Assembly: GCA_035326705.1 (NCBI GenBank)
Contig: DAOLES010000002.1
Coordinates: forward strand, 11,608 to 75,607
DNA from: Oligoflexia bacterium
GTDB taxonomy: Bacteria; Bdellovibrionota_G; JALEGL01
Direction: 5' to 3'
DNA length: 64,000 nt
The position numbers and the translations under genes are program-made. The notes beneath the pieces were generated by a model, which saw only the letters and a list, made by a program, of their open reading frames with translations, was not told the DNA's origin and did not search any database. This document shows positions 1 to 8,905 of this stretch, piece after piece (the first letter of the stretch is position 1; every line of letters starts with the position of its first letter).

Positions 1-929
1 CAAAAGGTATAGAACCAAAAGCAAACCGTAATAAAGCAACCGATAAAAATTTTTTGTGGCATGCTTAAATAATTAAACGGCGAGGCAAAAGCTTCAAAGA
101 CAGCGGCCAGAGCAATCCAAGGTAAAATGCCTAATAAAATAGTAAAGCCATCTTTACTGCTTTGTTTGAATCTAGCTGAAAAAGTTTGTTTTTGATTGCG
201 TTTAAAAAACTCACTGCCCATGATTAATCCAGAAAAACTGCTGGCAACGATTAAAGTTAATTCAAGAATACCGTGTGTGGTAATGAATTGAATTAAAGCT
301 TCAACAAAACCATAACGGGCACAAAACGCTATAATAAAACCTACATGAAAACCATTGTATATAAGAAGTACAATGCCACCAATGGCAAGCAAAGCGCTCA
401 TTAAAAATACATTGATACACACTTGTATGTTGTTCCAAGCAATGGCAAAGCCTCCACTTAATGGAGCTTGACGTAAATTATCAAACCAATCTTGGTGATT
501 CATGATTCTTTCTGCCATACCTTGAGAAAGAAACAACTGGGCATATTCTGGTTTGTGCCAACCCATAAATAAACCGACACAAAATGCCAGAGCAAACAGT
601 TGTAAGCTTAAAATAAATAAATCAAAGTGTTTTTTCCAAAGCGCATTGTAACGGTATCTAAAATAAGATTGTTTAAGGTTAGCGTTGCTTTGAAAACTCA
701 TCATATGCTGACTGAGTTGAAAGTAAGTGTCTTCAAAGTCCTGTAGATCAGGGCCGGAAAAGTCACGGCGTAATTGATGGATGTACACGGTTAATTGATC
801 ATGAAGTTGACATAAATGTTTTGTGTCTTCTAATGATAAAGGAGGAGTTTGCAGAACTTTTTGCATGTCCGTTGCCGTCCGCCAAAAAAGCGGATAGTTT
901 TGATGCTGCTTAATGGAAGACGACAACAT
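1..929 (-). CDS. SpoIIM-family (stage II sporulation protein M) membrane protein, C-terminus cut by window edge
   Basis: About 309 codons can be read before the window ends. The N-terminal ~100 residues are soluble and basic, with a helical segment. Hydrophobic helices follow, including one with the sequence LFALAFCVGLFMGW, and then a conserved-looking block containing NNIQVCINVFLMSALLAIGG and ITTHGILELTLIVASSFSG, which is the core of the SpoIIM/DUF95 family. The family has several membrane spans. It is named after a Bacillus engulfment protein but is common in non-sporulating bacteria, where its role is unknown. The start chosen (MLSSSIKQHQ) lies 16 bases downstream of the RDD gene stop; no clear ribosome binding site is visible. 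Together with the two RDD genes it forms a likely operon; SpoIIM next to RDD is a common pairing. Confidence 0.8.
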   Translation of the reverse strand, partial: MLSSSIKQHQNYPLFWRTATDMQKVLQTPPLSLEDTKHLCQLHDQLTVYIHQLRRDFSGPDLQDFEDTYFQLSQHMMSFQSNANLKQSYFRYRYNALWKKHFDLFILSLQLFALAFCVGLFMGWHKPEYAQLFLSQGMAERIMNHQDWFDNLRQAPLSGGFAIAWNNIQVCINVFLMSALLAIGGIVLLIYNGFHVGFIIAFCARYGFVEALIQFITTHGILELTLIVASSFSGLIMGSEFFKRNQKQTFSARFKQSSKDGFTILLGILPWIALAAVFEAFASPFNYLSMPQKIFIGCFITVCFWFYTF

Positions 930-945
930 AAAGAAAAAAGATTAT

Positions 946-1407
946 TTAAATGCCTTTTTCAGCTTCAGGACCGGTGTACACCACTTGCGTATTGGCAATC
1001 AGGTCATGTAAACCACGACGATCTTTTCTAAAGATGATCATAAAAAAGCCTATGCCCAAGATGATAGCAGCTAAAAACTTACCAACAATTTCTCTTAAAA
1101 AGGTTCTGCCATAACCAATACGGCCGCCACTTTCTAAGTTAATCACTTGCAGTTTCATTAAAAGTTTGCCTGGTGTACCGCCTTTGTTTTTGTAAAACCA
1201 GCCAAAATAAAAGATTAAGATACCATAGGTTAAAATATAAGTGATTAAGGTAACAACAGATTCACCCAAGCTTTGCAGATTAAAAAGTGCAATAACAATA
1301 CCCGCAACAATGCCTATGGGGACGGTTAAAACAGTGGTAATTACGTTGTCGACAATTGCTGCCGCAAAACGCCTGCTGGCGCCGTTATTTTTAGGGATAA
1401 AAGACAT
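946..1407 (-). CDS. RDD-family membrane protein (short)
   Basis: This 153-residue protein begins with the typical RDD signature (ASRRFAAAIVDNVITT, carrying the conserved Arg and Asp near the first helix). It continues with two or three membrane spans and the second conserved block KNKGGTPGKLLMKLQV, followed by GRTFLREIVGKF. RDD proteins are small integral membrane proteins of uncertain function; some have been linked to ion exchange. It lies between a longer RDD gene and the SpoIIM gene on the same strand, with short gaps, so co-transcription is likely. The family call is secure but the function is not. Confidence 0.85.
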   Translation of the reverse strand: MSFIPKNNGASRRFAAAIVDNVITTVLTVPIGIVAGIVIALFNLQSLGESVVTLITYILTYGILIFYFGWFYKNKGGTPGKLLMKLQVINLESGGRIGYGRTFLREIVGKFLAAIILGIGFFMIIFRKDRRGLHDLIANTQVVYTGPEAEKGI

Positions 1408-1468
1408 TGTACCTACTTTCTTTTGATAGGATTATTAATCTTGGTCAAAAGCGACCTATAAGTCAAAA

Positions 1469-2359
1469 CTATAGCTTGTTCACATAATCAAAGCAACGTT
1501 GGGCGTGAAAACGTAAAAAATTTTCTTTGGCTGCGATTCCCGTTAAATCAAGGGTTTGATTGGCTTGGTAGTACTGGGTATAAATGCTTTCTGCTCTAGC
1601 AAGGGTTTCTAGGGCTTGACTTTCATCAGCGAGCTTGGAAACAAATACGGGAAAGACTTGCTTAAGAAATGCTTTACAATGAACCGGCTCAAGCACTTGT
1701 GTTGGAGTTAGTTGATCGTTGAGTGATCTAAAAGAATCTTCATCTAAATACAGGTAATCACTTTTACGTTCGTCTTTTGGAGTATGAACCACCATGGTAC
1801 CAGTCATCAAATCCCCCAAACGTTGTGATTTTTTTGTGGCCAGCATTGAAATTAATCCTGGTAAAATCAGACTGGCTTCAAAGTGGCGCATCATTTCACG
1901 TAGAATAACATCTTTCATACTTAAGTTGGGTCTATCCAAAGCGATAACACGTAAGCCAAAAACTCTTTTGCCGGGGGTAGATTGTTGTTTGTATTCATAG
2001 TAAATAAAGTAAGCATGAAAAGGCCCAATCAGCACGGCATAGATAAGCAAGAGAAATAAAAAACCCAAAATAAACAAAAGGATCATTTGACCTAGGTTGC
2101 CACTTTCTAAACTGGTTTCTGCCCAAACTTTAAGGCTTTCAAAAAGACCAGTAGCAGCAAACACACCAAAACCAATGGCAAAAATAAAGATCAGCGCAAA
2201 ATATAAACCGTAAAGTAAAACACTGACCATGCCGATATCGCAACAGTAAGCAAGAGCACGTTTAAAAATAGGGGCAGGTAAAGCTTGTATTTGAGCGCCT
2301 TCAATAAATTGAACATGAGAAGCATGGTTGTCATGTGTTAAAGAGTTAGTGTCGGCCAT
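1469..2359 (-). CDS. RDD-family membrane protein with C-terminal cytoplasmic extension
   Basis: The protein has 296 residues. Residues 30-185 carry the RDD domain: FKRALAYCCDIGMVSVLLYG, long hydrophobic spans, then KQQSTPGKRVFGLRVI and LREMMRHFEASL. After the last span the remaining ~100 residues are polar and helical, have no motif I recognise, and are not part of the minimal RDD domain. It is the first gene of a likely three-gene minus-strand operon (RDD, RDD, SpoIIM). The two RDD copies are divergent in sequence and length, so they may form a hetero-oligomer; that is inference. Confidence 0.8.
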   Translation of the reverse strand: MADTNSLTHDNHASHVQFIEGAQIQALPAPIFKRALAYCCDIGMVSVLLYGLYFALIFIFAIGFGVFAATGLFESLKVWAETSLESGNLGQMILLFILGFLFLLLIYAVLIGPFHAYFIYYEYKQQSTPGKRVFGLRVIALDRPNLSMKDVILREMMRHFEASLILPGLISMLATKKSQRLGDLMTGTMVVHTPKDERKSDYLYLDEDSFRSLNDQLTPTQVLEPVHCKAFLKQVFPVFVSKLADESQALETLARAESIYTQYYQANQTLDLTGIAAKENFLRFHAQRCFDYVNKL

Positions 2360-2440
2360 AGTAGTGTATTGTAAAACAACATACCTGTTAAGGCTATGAA
2401 AAAGTTATTGTTTTAAAAGGGAGTTTTTGTTGAAGCGCAG

Positions 2441-2480
2441 AAAAAGATGCCCTCTCAACAATAATGATTATTCAGAGGGC
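2441..2480 (-). terminator. Rho-independent terminator of sodB
   Basis: A 7-bp stem (GCCCTCT with AGAGGGC) encloses a loop that itself holds an AATAAT/ATTATT inverted repeat. Read on the minus strand, the stem is followed within three bases by a run of five T. It lies just past the sodB stop codon. Confidence 0.6.
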
Positions 2481-2493
2481 AAGACGGTTTAAG

Positions 2494-3081
2494 TTAAGCA
2501 AAGTTTTTTTGCGCAAAATCCCAGTTTACGATTTCCCAAAAACCTTTAAGATACGCTGGGCGAGCATTACGGTGATCAATGTAATAAGCATGCTCCCAAA
2601 CATCACAGGTTAAAAGGGCTGTGTTATCTGTGCCTAAGGTATTTTCTGCATTGCTGGTGTTAACAATGTCTAAATCTCCAGAAGCAGTTTTAACCAACCA
2701 GGTCCAGCCAGAACCAAAATTACCGGTAGCTTTAGCATTAAAGGCTTCTTTAAACGCATCAAGGCTGCCCCATTTTTTTTCAATGGCTTGGCCAAGGCTT
2801 GAAGCACTGTCAAATGATGAATTATCCGTTAAAGAGTTCCAGTAAAAGCTGTGATTCCAGTGTTGGGCAGCATTGTTGAAGACACCCATATCGTTCTTTT
2901 CACGGCTAGCAATAACAATATCTTCCAAGCTTTTTGAGGCATAATCGGTGCCTTCAATGGCTGCGTTAAGTTTGTCAATGTATCCAGCATGATGTTTGCC
3001 ATGATGAAACTCTAAAGTTTCTTTGGATACGTGTGGGGCAAGAGCATCCTTAGTGTAGGGTAAGTTAGGTAGTGAAAACAT
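2494..3081 (-). CDS. sodB: Superoxide dismutase, iron type
   Basis: The 195-residue protein matches the Fe/Mn superoxide dismutase family over its whole length, and these enzymes convert superoxide to oxygen and peroxide. The four metal ligands are visible as His26, His77, Asp160 and His164 (in DVWEHAYYIDHRNARP). Gln73 in NNAAQHWNH sits where iron enzymes carry their second-sphere glutamine; manganese enzymes usually have it near residue 145 instead. There is no signal peptide, so it is cytoplasmic. An AAGGAG ribosome binding site lies 7 bases before the ATG. It is transcribed alone, with a hairpin terminator downstream. Iron specificity is inferred from the glutamine position. Confidence 0.95.
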   Translation of the reverse strand: MFSLPNLPYTKDALAPHVSKETLEFHHGKHHAGYIDKLNAAIEGTDYASKSLEDIVIASREKNDMGVFNNAAQHWNHSFYWNSLTDNSSFDSASSLGQAIEKKWGSLDAFKEAFNAKATGNFGSGWTWLVKTASGDLDIVNTSNAENTLGTDNTALLTCDVWEHAYYIDHRNARPAYLKGFWEIVNWDFAQKNFA

Positions 3082-3447
3082 GATTTTCTCCTTCTATGTT
3101 GTCTATATTTAAGTTAATTTCCGATATATTTAGTTATAATTTAGTATCATTGCTCTGTTTGCAAAGCGTTTATAGGGAAAGATAAGTTTTTTTCCCATTG
3201 CGAGTAAAGATACTCCATTCATGAATAATTGCAAATTGAAAATAGTGTTTGCCTGTTGTGAAAATGATCCAAGACCAGTCCCAAAGGGACCTAGCTATGA
3301 AAATTTTATTGGAAAGTAAATAAAGTTCCCTTGAGAAGGTAAACTTTTTGTTGCAAAAAACAAATATATTGAGTTCTTTCAATAAGTTAAAAATGTGTGG
3401 TGTGTTTATCAGTCTTGGCGTGAAAATTGCGTTAATTTCTGACTAGC
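3082..3447. other. Divergent intergenic region between sodB and the DUF1592 lipoprotein gene
   Basis: About 365 bases with no credible gene. It must hold the promoters of both divergent genes. The only structure I see is a small perfect hairpin, GTCCC-AAA-GGGAC, near 3274-3286, which has the same AAA loop as two hairpins in the atpG-atpD gap. A minus-strand reading frame of 70 codons exists but does not look like protein. Confidence 0.5.
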
Positions 3448-5157
3448 ATGGCATTAAAACAATTCATATTAAATGCAATAAAAAGAGTTGTTTCCTTATT
3501 TCAAATTGTTTTTTCTCTGCTTGTTTTGAGTTTTTTTTTATCTTCATGCTTAAAAAATAACATCATTGCTGATGCTGACGGTACAATCAATACACTGTTA
3601 GAATTTTCCGGGCCTTCACATTCAATGAAGCGCTTAACGCAAAAACAGTTGCTGACCTCCATGCAGGATTTATTGGAAATCAACGATTGGACACCATCTG
3701 GTGAATTGCCTTTAGATGGAACAAGCAGTGGAGCATTTAAAATGCCAGGAGTTGCGGCAACTTCGGTTACAGCTACAAGTTTAGATTTTGAGCGCTATAG
3801 AGTGTTGGCCAAAGAGGCCGTTGAATTAGGCTTAAATACCGGCAATAAAATTTATAATGCTTTAGGGTGTAGGCCTGGCCATGCCAACGACAGCTGTGTG
3901 GTGAATTTTTTTCAAAAAAAGGCAACTCAAGCCTGGTCAAGAAAAGTAGAAGTGTCTGACCCGATATTGGTTGAGATTTTAAATGTGGTTGATGAAGCTT
4001 ATAAAGAATCAGGCTATGATATCAATGAAGGTATCCGCTGGGGGATGATTGCCTTATTGCAAAGCGCAGAGTTTTTGTACGTTGTTCCCAGAAGTAACGA
4101 TCAGCATGAATTGGATGATTTTTCTAAAGCAAGGCAGTTGGCTTTGATGTTTACCGGAACAGTCCCCGATCAAGAATTGCTTGCAGCAGCGGCAAGAGGC
4201 GAATTAACAACAGACCAAGGTTTATTGATTCAGGTTAATCGCTTAGCAGAAAACATATTAAACGATGAATCTGCCCGGCAAGCGGTACTGGCGTTTTTTG
4301 ATGATTGGTTATCCATTGAAAATATTTCTAATGTAGGAAAGGATGCAGGTGCTTTTCCTGACTTTTCTGAAGCATTAAAAAACTCAATGAAAGAAGAAAT
4401 TTATTTGATGCTGGATGCAACTATTTTTAAAGAAGATGGCGATTTAAGACAATTTTTTTACGCACAAGGCAGTTTTGTAAACTCTGAACTTGCCAAAATT
4501 TATGATTTGCCTGATCCAGGAACCCATGAAATGGTATGGATGAACTTTCCAAGCAATAGTCCAAGAAGTGGTTTTTTTTCTTCACCAGGTTTTTTGGCCA
4601 TGCAGTCGCATCCAGCAAGCACAACACCAACCTTAAGAGGTATGTATATTATTGAGAGAGTCTTATGCCAAACTATTCCACTGCCCCCTCCCAACTTTGA
4701 TACGGTTGTTCCAGATCCAGTTGGCCATGAAACCAAAAGAGATAAATTTGCACGGCATGCTACTGACCCAAATTGTTCCGGTTGTCATGATTTAATGGAT
4801 CCTTCAGGCTTTACACTAGAAGAGTTTGATGCATTGGGGGTTCATCGAGAAACAGAAGCCGTTACATACAACGGCACAACATTAAATTTACCTATTAATA
4901 CACAGGGGAGCCTTTTGGGTATGTCATTTGCGGATAGCAAGGATTTTGCCCGACAAGTGGCCTACAGCGTAGAGTTTTCACAATGCGTGGTGAAGAACCT
5001 TTCAGAGAATATATTGGGAAGACGTTTGAACGGCAATGAGTTACAATCAATCTATGACGAGCTGGTTAGAGATGATTCACTTAACATTGTTCGCTGGCTA
5101 AAAAAATTAGCGCTCAATAAGGGTTTTTGGCAGATGTCAGCTGGGAGTAATGTATGA
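3448..5157 (+). CDS. DUF1592/DUF1588/DUF1585 lipoprotein with a single CxxCH motif
   Basis: The protein has 569 residues. The N-terminus is a lipoprotein signal with lipobox LSSC (Cys34), so the mature protein is probably anchored in a membrane facing the periplasm. The order of domains follows the planctomycete/myxobacterial family: DUF1592 at roughly 220-350 (RQLALMFTGTVPDQELLAAA, then FFDDWLSIENI), DUF1588 at roughly 375-470 (TTPTLRGMYIIERVLCQ, DPNCSGCHDLMDPSGFTLE), and a DUF1585-like end. CSGCH (Cys443-His447) is a possible c-type haem site. The function of this family is not established. The stop overlaps the ATG of the DUF1552 gene by 4 bases, so the two are translationally coupled. Confidence 0.88.
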   Translation: MALKQFILNAIKRVVSLFQIVFSLLVLSFFLSSCLKNNIIADADGTINTLLEFSGPSHSMKRLTQKQLLTSMQDLLEINDWTPSGELPLDGTSSGAFKMPGVAATSVTATSLDFERYRVLAKEAVELGLNTGNKIYNALGCRPGHANDSCVVNFFQKKATQAWSRKVEVSDPILVEILNVVDEAYKESGYDINEGIRWGMIALLQSAEFLYVVPRSNDQHELDDFSKARQLALMFTGTVPDQELLAAAARGELTTDQGLLIQVNRLAENILNDESARQAVLAFFDDWLSIENISNVGKDAGAFPDFSEALKNSMKEEIYLMLDATIFKEDGDLRQFFYAQGSFVNSELAKIYDLPDPGTHEMVWMNFPSNSPRSGFFSSPGFLAMQSHPASTTPTLRGMYIIERVLCQTIPLPPPNFDTVVPDPVGHETKRDKFARHATDPNCSGCHDLMDPSGFTLEEFDALGVHRETEAVTYNGTTLNLPINTQGSLLGMSFADSKDFARQVAYSVEFSQCVVKNLSENILGRRLNGNELQSIYDELVRDDSLNIVRWLKKLALNKGFWQMSAGSNV

Positions 5158-6587
5158 AACTTAAAAAAATTAGTCGAAGAGAAATGTTGAAAGGTGTTTT
5201 TGCCGGGACCAGTTATTTTGTGGGTTTGCCGCTCTTAGAGGCCATGGGTTCATCTGTGGCTTATGCTGCACAAGCCTCATCACCTTATTTTTTACTTTAC
5301 TCATTTGGAAATGGTGTAGGTAACTATGCCAGTCGTGGAGGTGTGGATAATTGGACGCCCAGTGGTTCAGGTTCTAATTGGAACTTGTCACCCAACATGA
5401 TGCCATTGGCGGCCCATAAAGACTATCTCAATGTTTTAAGCAATATGAGAGTATTTTTAAAAAATGGTGGGGGACATCATGAATGTAGGGCAGCTGTTTT
5501 CTCAGGCCAACATTATCAAAAAGACTATCCGGATGCGTATCAAAAATTGGGCAGTGATCGTGCGAGCATTGACCAATACATTGGAGATGCGCTTGCAGCC
5601 CAAGGCTTGGTTTCACCCTACCATTCATTGGTTTTAGCTCTTTCAAAAGTTTCATATGCTTATACAACATTAAGTCGAGGCCATTCACTGAGTTGGAAGA
5701 AAAATTTTAAGGTACAAATTCCAGAATATTCACCCAGGGCTTTATATGAACGTTTGTTCAGCGGTTTTACGCCACCCAATCCACCACCAGGCGGTGGAAC
5801 ACCTTCTTCAAATGTAAAAGCAGAGTTAAAGGCTTTGGATGCCATTTTTGAAAGCGCAAAAGCCTTAATCAGTAAAGTTGGAAGTTCCGATAAGCAGCGT
5901 ATGAATGCACATCTTGAAGGTTTATTTGAAACCCAAAGAGCACTTGAAAATTATGAAAAAGCCAGCTGTACACTGCCTTCAAAGCCAAGTTCAGATTATG
6001 AGCCTAACAATCAAAATGTGGAAGCATTGTATGAAAAAAATATTGTCATGAGTAAGTTAATTGCGCATGCTTTGGCCTGTGATTTAACCAAGTCGATCAA
6101 CTATATGTTTTGTGGGATGCAAGGGAATCCAGTGATTACAGAAACGGGTGCAGTGGATGGCTTTCATAAAATAACCCATGATGGTATTGCTGATGATGGC
6201 GCCAATAGAAGCGGGATTGCTCCAGAGATATTGATCAACAGAATTACAGAATTTAATATGGCACGCTTTGCAGATCTTTTGACCGAGCTAAGAAATACGC
6301 CGCATGGCAGTGGAAATTTATTGGATCAAGGCTGTATCCTGTTGGCATCAGAATTTATGGTTGGGGCCGATCACAGTGCCAACCCCGGAGTTCCTTTGCT
6401 TATGGCCGGTAAAGCTGCGGGTCGATTAAAAACCAATTATCATTACAGAGCTCCAAATACGGATAGTCAGCAAAATGCAGGTAGAGCCTTATTAACGGCT
6501 CTGCAAGTTATGGGGATCAATGAAAATTTCATAGAAGGTGGTCTTAATCAGGATTCAAGAGATGCCATTACAGAATTAATGACCTAA
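5154..6587 (+). CDS. DUF1552 protein, Tat-exported
   Basis: The 477-residue protein begins with a twin-arginine signal (SRREMLKG, Arg8-Arg9) followed by a hydrophobic stretch ending in VAYAAQA, so it is probably exported folded through Tat; tatB and tatC lie 15 kb away in this window. The body matches DUF1552, a relative of the DUF1501/sulfatase-like alkaline-phosphatase fold family: GNGVGNYASRGG near the start, KNGGGHHECRAAVFSG, and a C-terminal section with ILLASEFMVGADHS and HYRAPN. It is always paired with DUF1592/1588 proteins in planctomycetes, verrucomicrobia and deltaproteobacteria. The function is unknown. A proline/glycine linker (NPPPGGGTPS) sits at about residue 205. Confidence 0.88.
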   Translation: MKLKKISRREMLKGVFAGTSYFVGLPLLEAMGSSVAYAAQASSPYFLLYSFGNGVGNYASRGGVDNWTPSGSGSNWNLSPNMMPLAAHKDYLNVLSNMRVFLKNGGGHHECRAAVFSGQHYQKDYPDAYQKLGSDRASIDQYIGDALAAQGLVSPYHSLVLALSKVSYAYTTLSRGHSLSWKKNFKVQIPEYSPRALYERLFSGFTPPNPPPGGGTPSSNVKAELKALDAIFESAKALISKVGSSDKQRMNAHLEGLFETQRALENYEKASCTLPSKPSSDYEPNNQNVEALYEKNIVMSKLIAHALACDLTKSINYMFCGMQGNPVITETGAVDGFHKITHDGIADDGANRSGIAPEILINRITEFNMARFADLLTELRNTPHGSGNLLDQGCILLASEFMVGADHSANPGVPLLMAGKAAGRLKTNYHYRAPNTDSQQNAGRALLTALQVMGINENFIEGGLNQDSRDAITELMT

Positions 6588-6791
6588 GGCACGGGCTCTT
6601 GTTGGTTGCACCGTGATTAGAAATTTTTGATCAATTCAGATAAATTATTCCAAAGACATTTTTGGCCTCGAACAGCTAGAATTTTACACCTGTTTTAAGG
6701 GTCAATTGAAGCTGATTTTAGAGATAATTTTTGCTTTTAAGTATCTAAAATTATTCAATAAACTTTTTTGTTCTACTAACGCTATTCTTTC

Positions 6792-6820
6792 TTGACATGT
6801 GGCCACTATATTCGTATGAG
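6792..6820 (+). promoter_or_regulatory. Sigma70-type promoter for the bactofilin-atp operon
   Basis: TTGACA, a 17-base spacer, then TATGAG. The start point would fall about 40 bases before the bactofilin ATG. The -35 is perfect and the -10 is weak. The rest of the 279-base gap after the DUF1552 gene is AT-rich, without a gene or a clear terminator. Confidence 0.45.
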
Positions 6821-6866
6821 GCACCTAAACTTTGATGTTGGGGGAATATAGCCTGGAGAGCAAGCC

Positions 6867-7316
6867 ATGGGATTATTAAGAAATGACAGCAAATCAACAG
6901 TAAACGCCAACAATGGAGCAGGACTCTCAAGTGGTGGATTCAATGCAATTTTAGATCAAGGCAGTGAATTTGAAGGTAAATTGAGCTTTGAAGGTGTTGT
7001 GCGTATTGATGGTTTGTTTAAAGGTGAAGTTTTTGCGCCAGCCCATTTGGTAGTAGGTCCTACAGGAAAAGTCATTGCCAATATCAATGTTGATATTGTT
7101 ACAATATCTGGCCATGTTGAGGGTGATATTGTGGCTAAAACCAGAGTTGAGTTACAGTCAACAGCACATGTCAAAGGTAATATTTTTGCCAGCAGTGTTG
7201 TTGTGGAAGACGGGGCTATTTTTGATGGAAAAATGACAATGTCAAAAGGTGAGCCCAACGGTTTAGCAGAAAGAAGTAAGAACCAACTCAGTCAAGATGA
7301 TGAGGTGCATGCGTGA
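6867..7316 (+). CDS. Bactofilin (polymer-forming cytoskeletal protein)
   Basis: The 149-residue protein has the central bactofilin beta-helix at about residues 30-125: repeated short hydrophobic turns such as FEGVVRIDGLFKGEVFAPAHL, VVGPTGKVIANINVDIVTISG, and HVEGDIVAKTRVELQSTAHV. Flanking tails are short and polar. Bactofilins self-assemble without nucleotide into filaments that scaffold envelope and cell-wall functions. It has a GGAGAG ribosome binding site and overlaps the start of the first ATP synthase b-type subunit by 4 bases (GTGA). It is therefore the first gene of the atp operon. Whether it has any role with ATP synthase is not known. Confidence 0.93.
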   Translation: MGLLRNDSKSTVNANNGAGLSSGGFNAILDQGSEFEGKLSFEGVVRIDGLFKGEVFAPAHLVVGPTGKVIANINVDIVTISGHVEGDIVAKTRVELQSTAHVKGNIFASSVVVEDGAIFDGKMTMSKGEPNGLAERSKNQLSQDDEVHA

Positions 7317-7873
7317 TCAAGGAAAATAGGCATATAATAGCTTTATTAGCGTTATTTTTGCTATTTGCAAAACTGCTAGAAAAAATTAATCTGTGGGGTT
7401 TGATGGGTTTGGATGCTCCGCATGGTTTAGTATTTCAAGGGGTTTTGTTTTTTGCTTTTTATTTTATATTAAAAAACTTTTTATTTGCACCTTATATTAA
7501 AATTTTTCAAGAGCGTGAAGAAGCAACCACAGGTAAGCGTAATAAAGTTGAACAAATGCGTTTAGAATCGGATCGTTTGTTAGAGCAATATACCCAGAGT
7601 ATTGAGGAAGCTCGGTTAAAAGCAGCTATCGAGCGTGATGCACTTTTATTAGAAGGGGAAGAGTTAGAAAAAGGGATTATTTTTAAAGCCCGTCAAACAG
7701 CAAAAGAAAGTTTGGAACAAGAAAAAGAAAAAATAGCTCAGCAAGCGCAAAAAGCACGTGTTGGATTGAATAAAGAGATTCCTCGTTTGTCTGAAGAGAT
7801 TGTGGGTAAGTTTATTCGTACTGAGCGTAAAGATGGAATTTTAAAAAAAGCAATGCGTAAGGCGGTGAGCTAA
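7313..7873 (+). CDS. atpF: ATP synthase Fo subunit b' (first of two b-type subunits)
   Basis: This 186-residue protein has two hydrophobic stretches (about residues 7-23 and 37-60), then a long charged coiled coil (residues 65-175), the peripheral stalk of F-type ATP synthase. The first hydrophobic stretch is extra relative to a standard b subunit. The GTG start overlaps the bactofilin stop; the stop overlaps the ATG of the next subunit by one base (TAATG). Paired, diverged b and b' genes are usual in deltaproteobacteria and phototrophs, where they form a heterodimeric stalk. Confidence 0.85.
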   Translation: MIKENRHIIALLALFLLFAKLLEKINLWGLMGLDAPHGLVFQGVLFFAFYFILKNFLFAPYIKIFQEREEATTGKRNKVEQMRLESDRLLEQYTQSIEEARLKAAIERDALLLEGEELEKGIIFKARQTAKESLEQEKEKIAQQAQKARVGLNKEIPRLSEEIVGKFIRTERKDGILKKAMRKAVS

Positions 7874-8364
7874 TGGAATACTTTGCGGTGATTTCAGTGG
7901 TTGTTAACTTTGCTGTTTTAATGGTTGGCTTGGTGATGTTGAGTAAAAAGCCAGTTAAAGAAATGCTCAATGAAAAACATGATGCTTGGAAGAAAAATAT
8001 TGAGGAAGCTGAAGCTTTAAGAGAAGAAACTCAAAAAATGTTTGATGATTATCAACAGAAACTATCTGTTTTGGATAAGGAAGTTGAGAAAATAATTTCT
8101 GCAGCAAAAGCCAAGGGTGAACAATTTAAAGCAAATATGGAAAAACGAGCACATAAAAATGCAGAAAAAATTGTTGCTCAGGCCAAAGCTTTGGCAGAAC
8201 AAGAGTTAGAAAAAGCTAAAAAGTCTTTGCAAAATGATGTCTTAGCTCAAGCCTTAACGCAAGCAGAAAAAACATTAAAAGAAAAAGTGACACAAGATGA
8301 TCAAGACTTTTTTGTAGAAGGTTTTGTTCAAGAAATGGAGAGATCAAATCATGGCAGACAATAG
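7873..8364 (+). CDS. atpF: ATP synthase Fo subunit b
   Basis: The 163-residue protein has one N-terminal membrane helix (about 4-24: VISVVVNFAVLMVGLVMLS) followed by an uninterrupted alanine/glutamate/lysine-rich coiled coil, the standard b subunit plan. It overlaps the next gene, atpH, by 14 bases when that gene starts at its better ribosome binding site. The protein is shorter at the N-terminus than the preceding b' subunit. Confidence 0.9.
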   Translation: MEYFAVISVVVNFAVLMVGLVMLSKKPVKEMLNEKHDAWKKNIEEAEALREETQKMFDDYQQKLSVLDKEVEKIISAAKAKGEQFKANMEKRAHKNAEKIVAQAKALAEQELEKAKKSLQNDVLAQALTQAEKTLKEKVTQDDQDFFVEGFVQEMERSNHGRQ

Positions 8365-8905
8365 AGCCAGCTTTGCTCAACGTTATGGGATAGCGCTGTT
8401 TGAATCTTTGCTAGAGATGGGTGATAAAAAACTGATTGATGTTGCGGATAAAAATTTTAGTGATTTTTCGCAACTGTTAGAAGCATCTAGTGAACTGGAA
8501 AATTTTTTAGCAAGCCCAGCTTTTGAAGCTGCTGAAAAGCATGAAGTTTTAAAAGACATTCAGAAAAAAATGACCTTAGATGATGCGTTTTATCGTTTTC
8601 TCTGTGTGTTGGTGGACCAAGGTCATTTTGATTTATACGCTGGTGTGGTTGAGTCTTACCGCAATGCTATTTTAAGACAAGAGCAAAAAGTATCCGTTAA
8701 TATCACCAGTGCATTTGATTTAAGCGATGATCAAAAAGGAAGAGTATTGTATGCTTTGTCAAAAAAATTAGGCAAAGATATTTTGTTAAAAGTTCAGGTA
8801 AATCCTGAGCTTATTGGCGGTTTAAAGGCAGAAGTAGATGGAGTTATTTACGATGCATCAATCAAAGGCAAACTCAATAGCCTACAAAAGGAGATGAAAT
8901 CATGA
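8351..8905 (+). CDS. atpH: ATP synthase F1 subunit delta
   Basis: The 184-residue protein starts MADNRASFAQRYGIALFESL, the expected N-terminus of the delta/OSCP family (A-x-R-Y-A-x-A-L pattern). It ends with the family block VNPELIGGLKAEVDGVIYDASIKGKLNSL. It connects the F1 head to the b stalk. A longer frame starting 27 bases upstream exists, but the ATG used here has a GGAGAG ribosome binding site and matches the family start. The stop overlaps the atpA ATG (ATGA). Confidence 0.92.
   Translation: MADNRASFAQRYGIALFESLLEMGDKKLIDVADKNFSDFSQLLEASSELENFLASPAFEAAEKHEVLKDIQKKMTLDDAFYRFLCVLVDQGHFDLYAGVVESYRNAILRQEQKVSVNITSAFDLSDDQKGRVLYALSKKLGKDILLKVQVNPELIGGLKAEVDGVIYDASIKGKLNSLQKEMKS

Noticed and set aside
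3100..3170. Fur-box-like sequence upstream of sodB
   Set aside because: The AT-rich stretch does not keep the 7-1-7 symmetry seen at the two better sites near 49.6 and 51.3 kb.
3170..3382. A 70-codon minus-strand reading frame upstream of sodB
   Set aside because: No ribosome binding site, no similarity to any family I know, and it lies in a divergent promoter region; probably chance.
6588..6625. Possible terminator after the DUF1552 gene (CACGG ... CCGTG)
   Set aside because: The stem has only 5 bp with a loop of about 16 and no T run.
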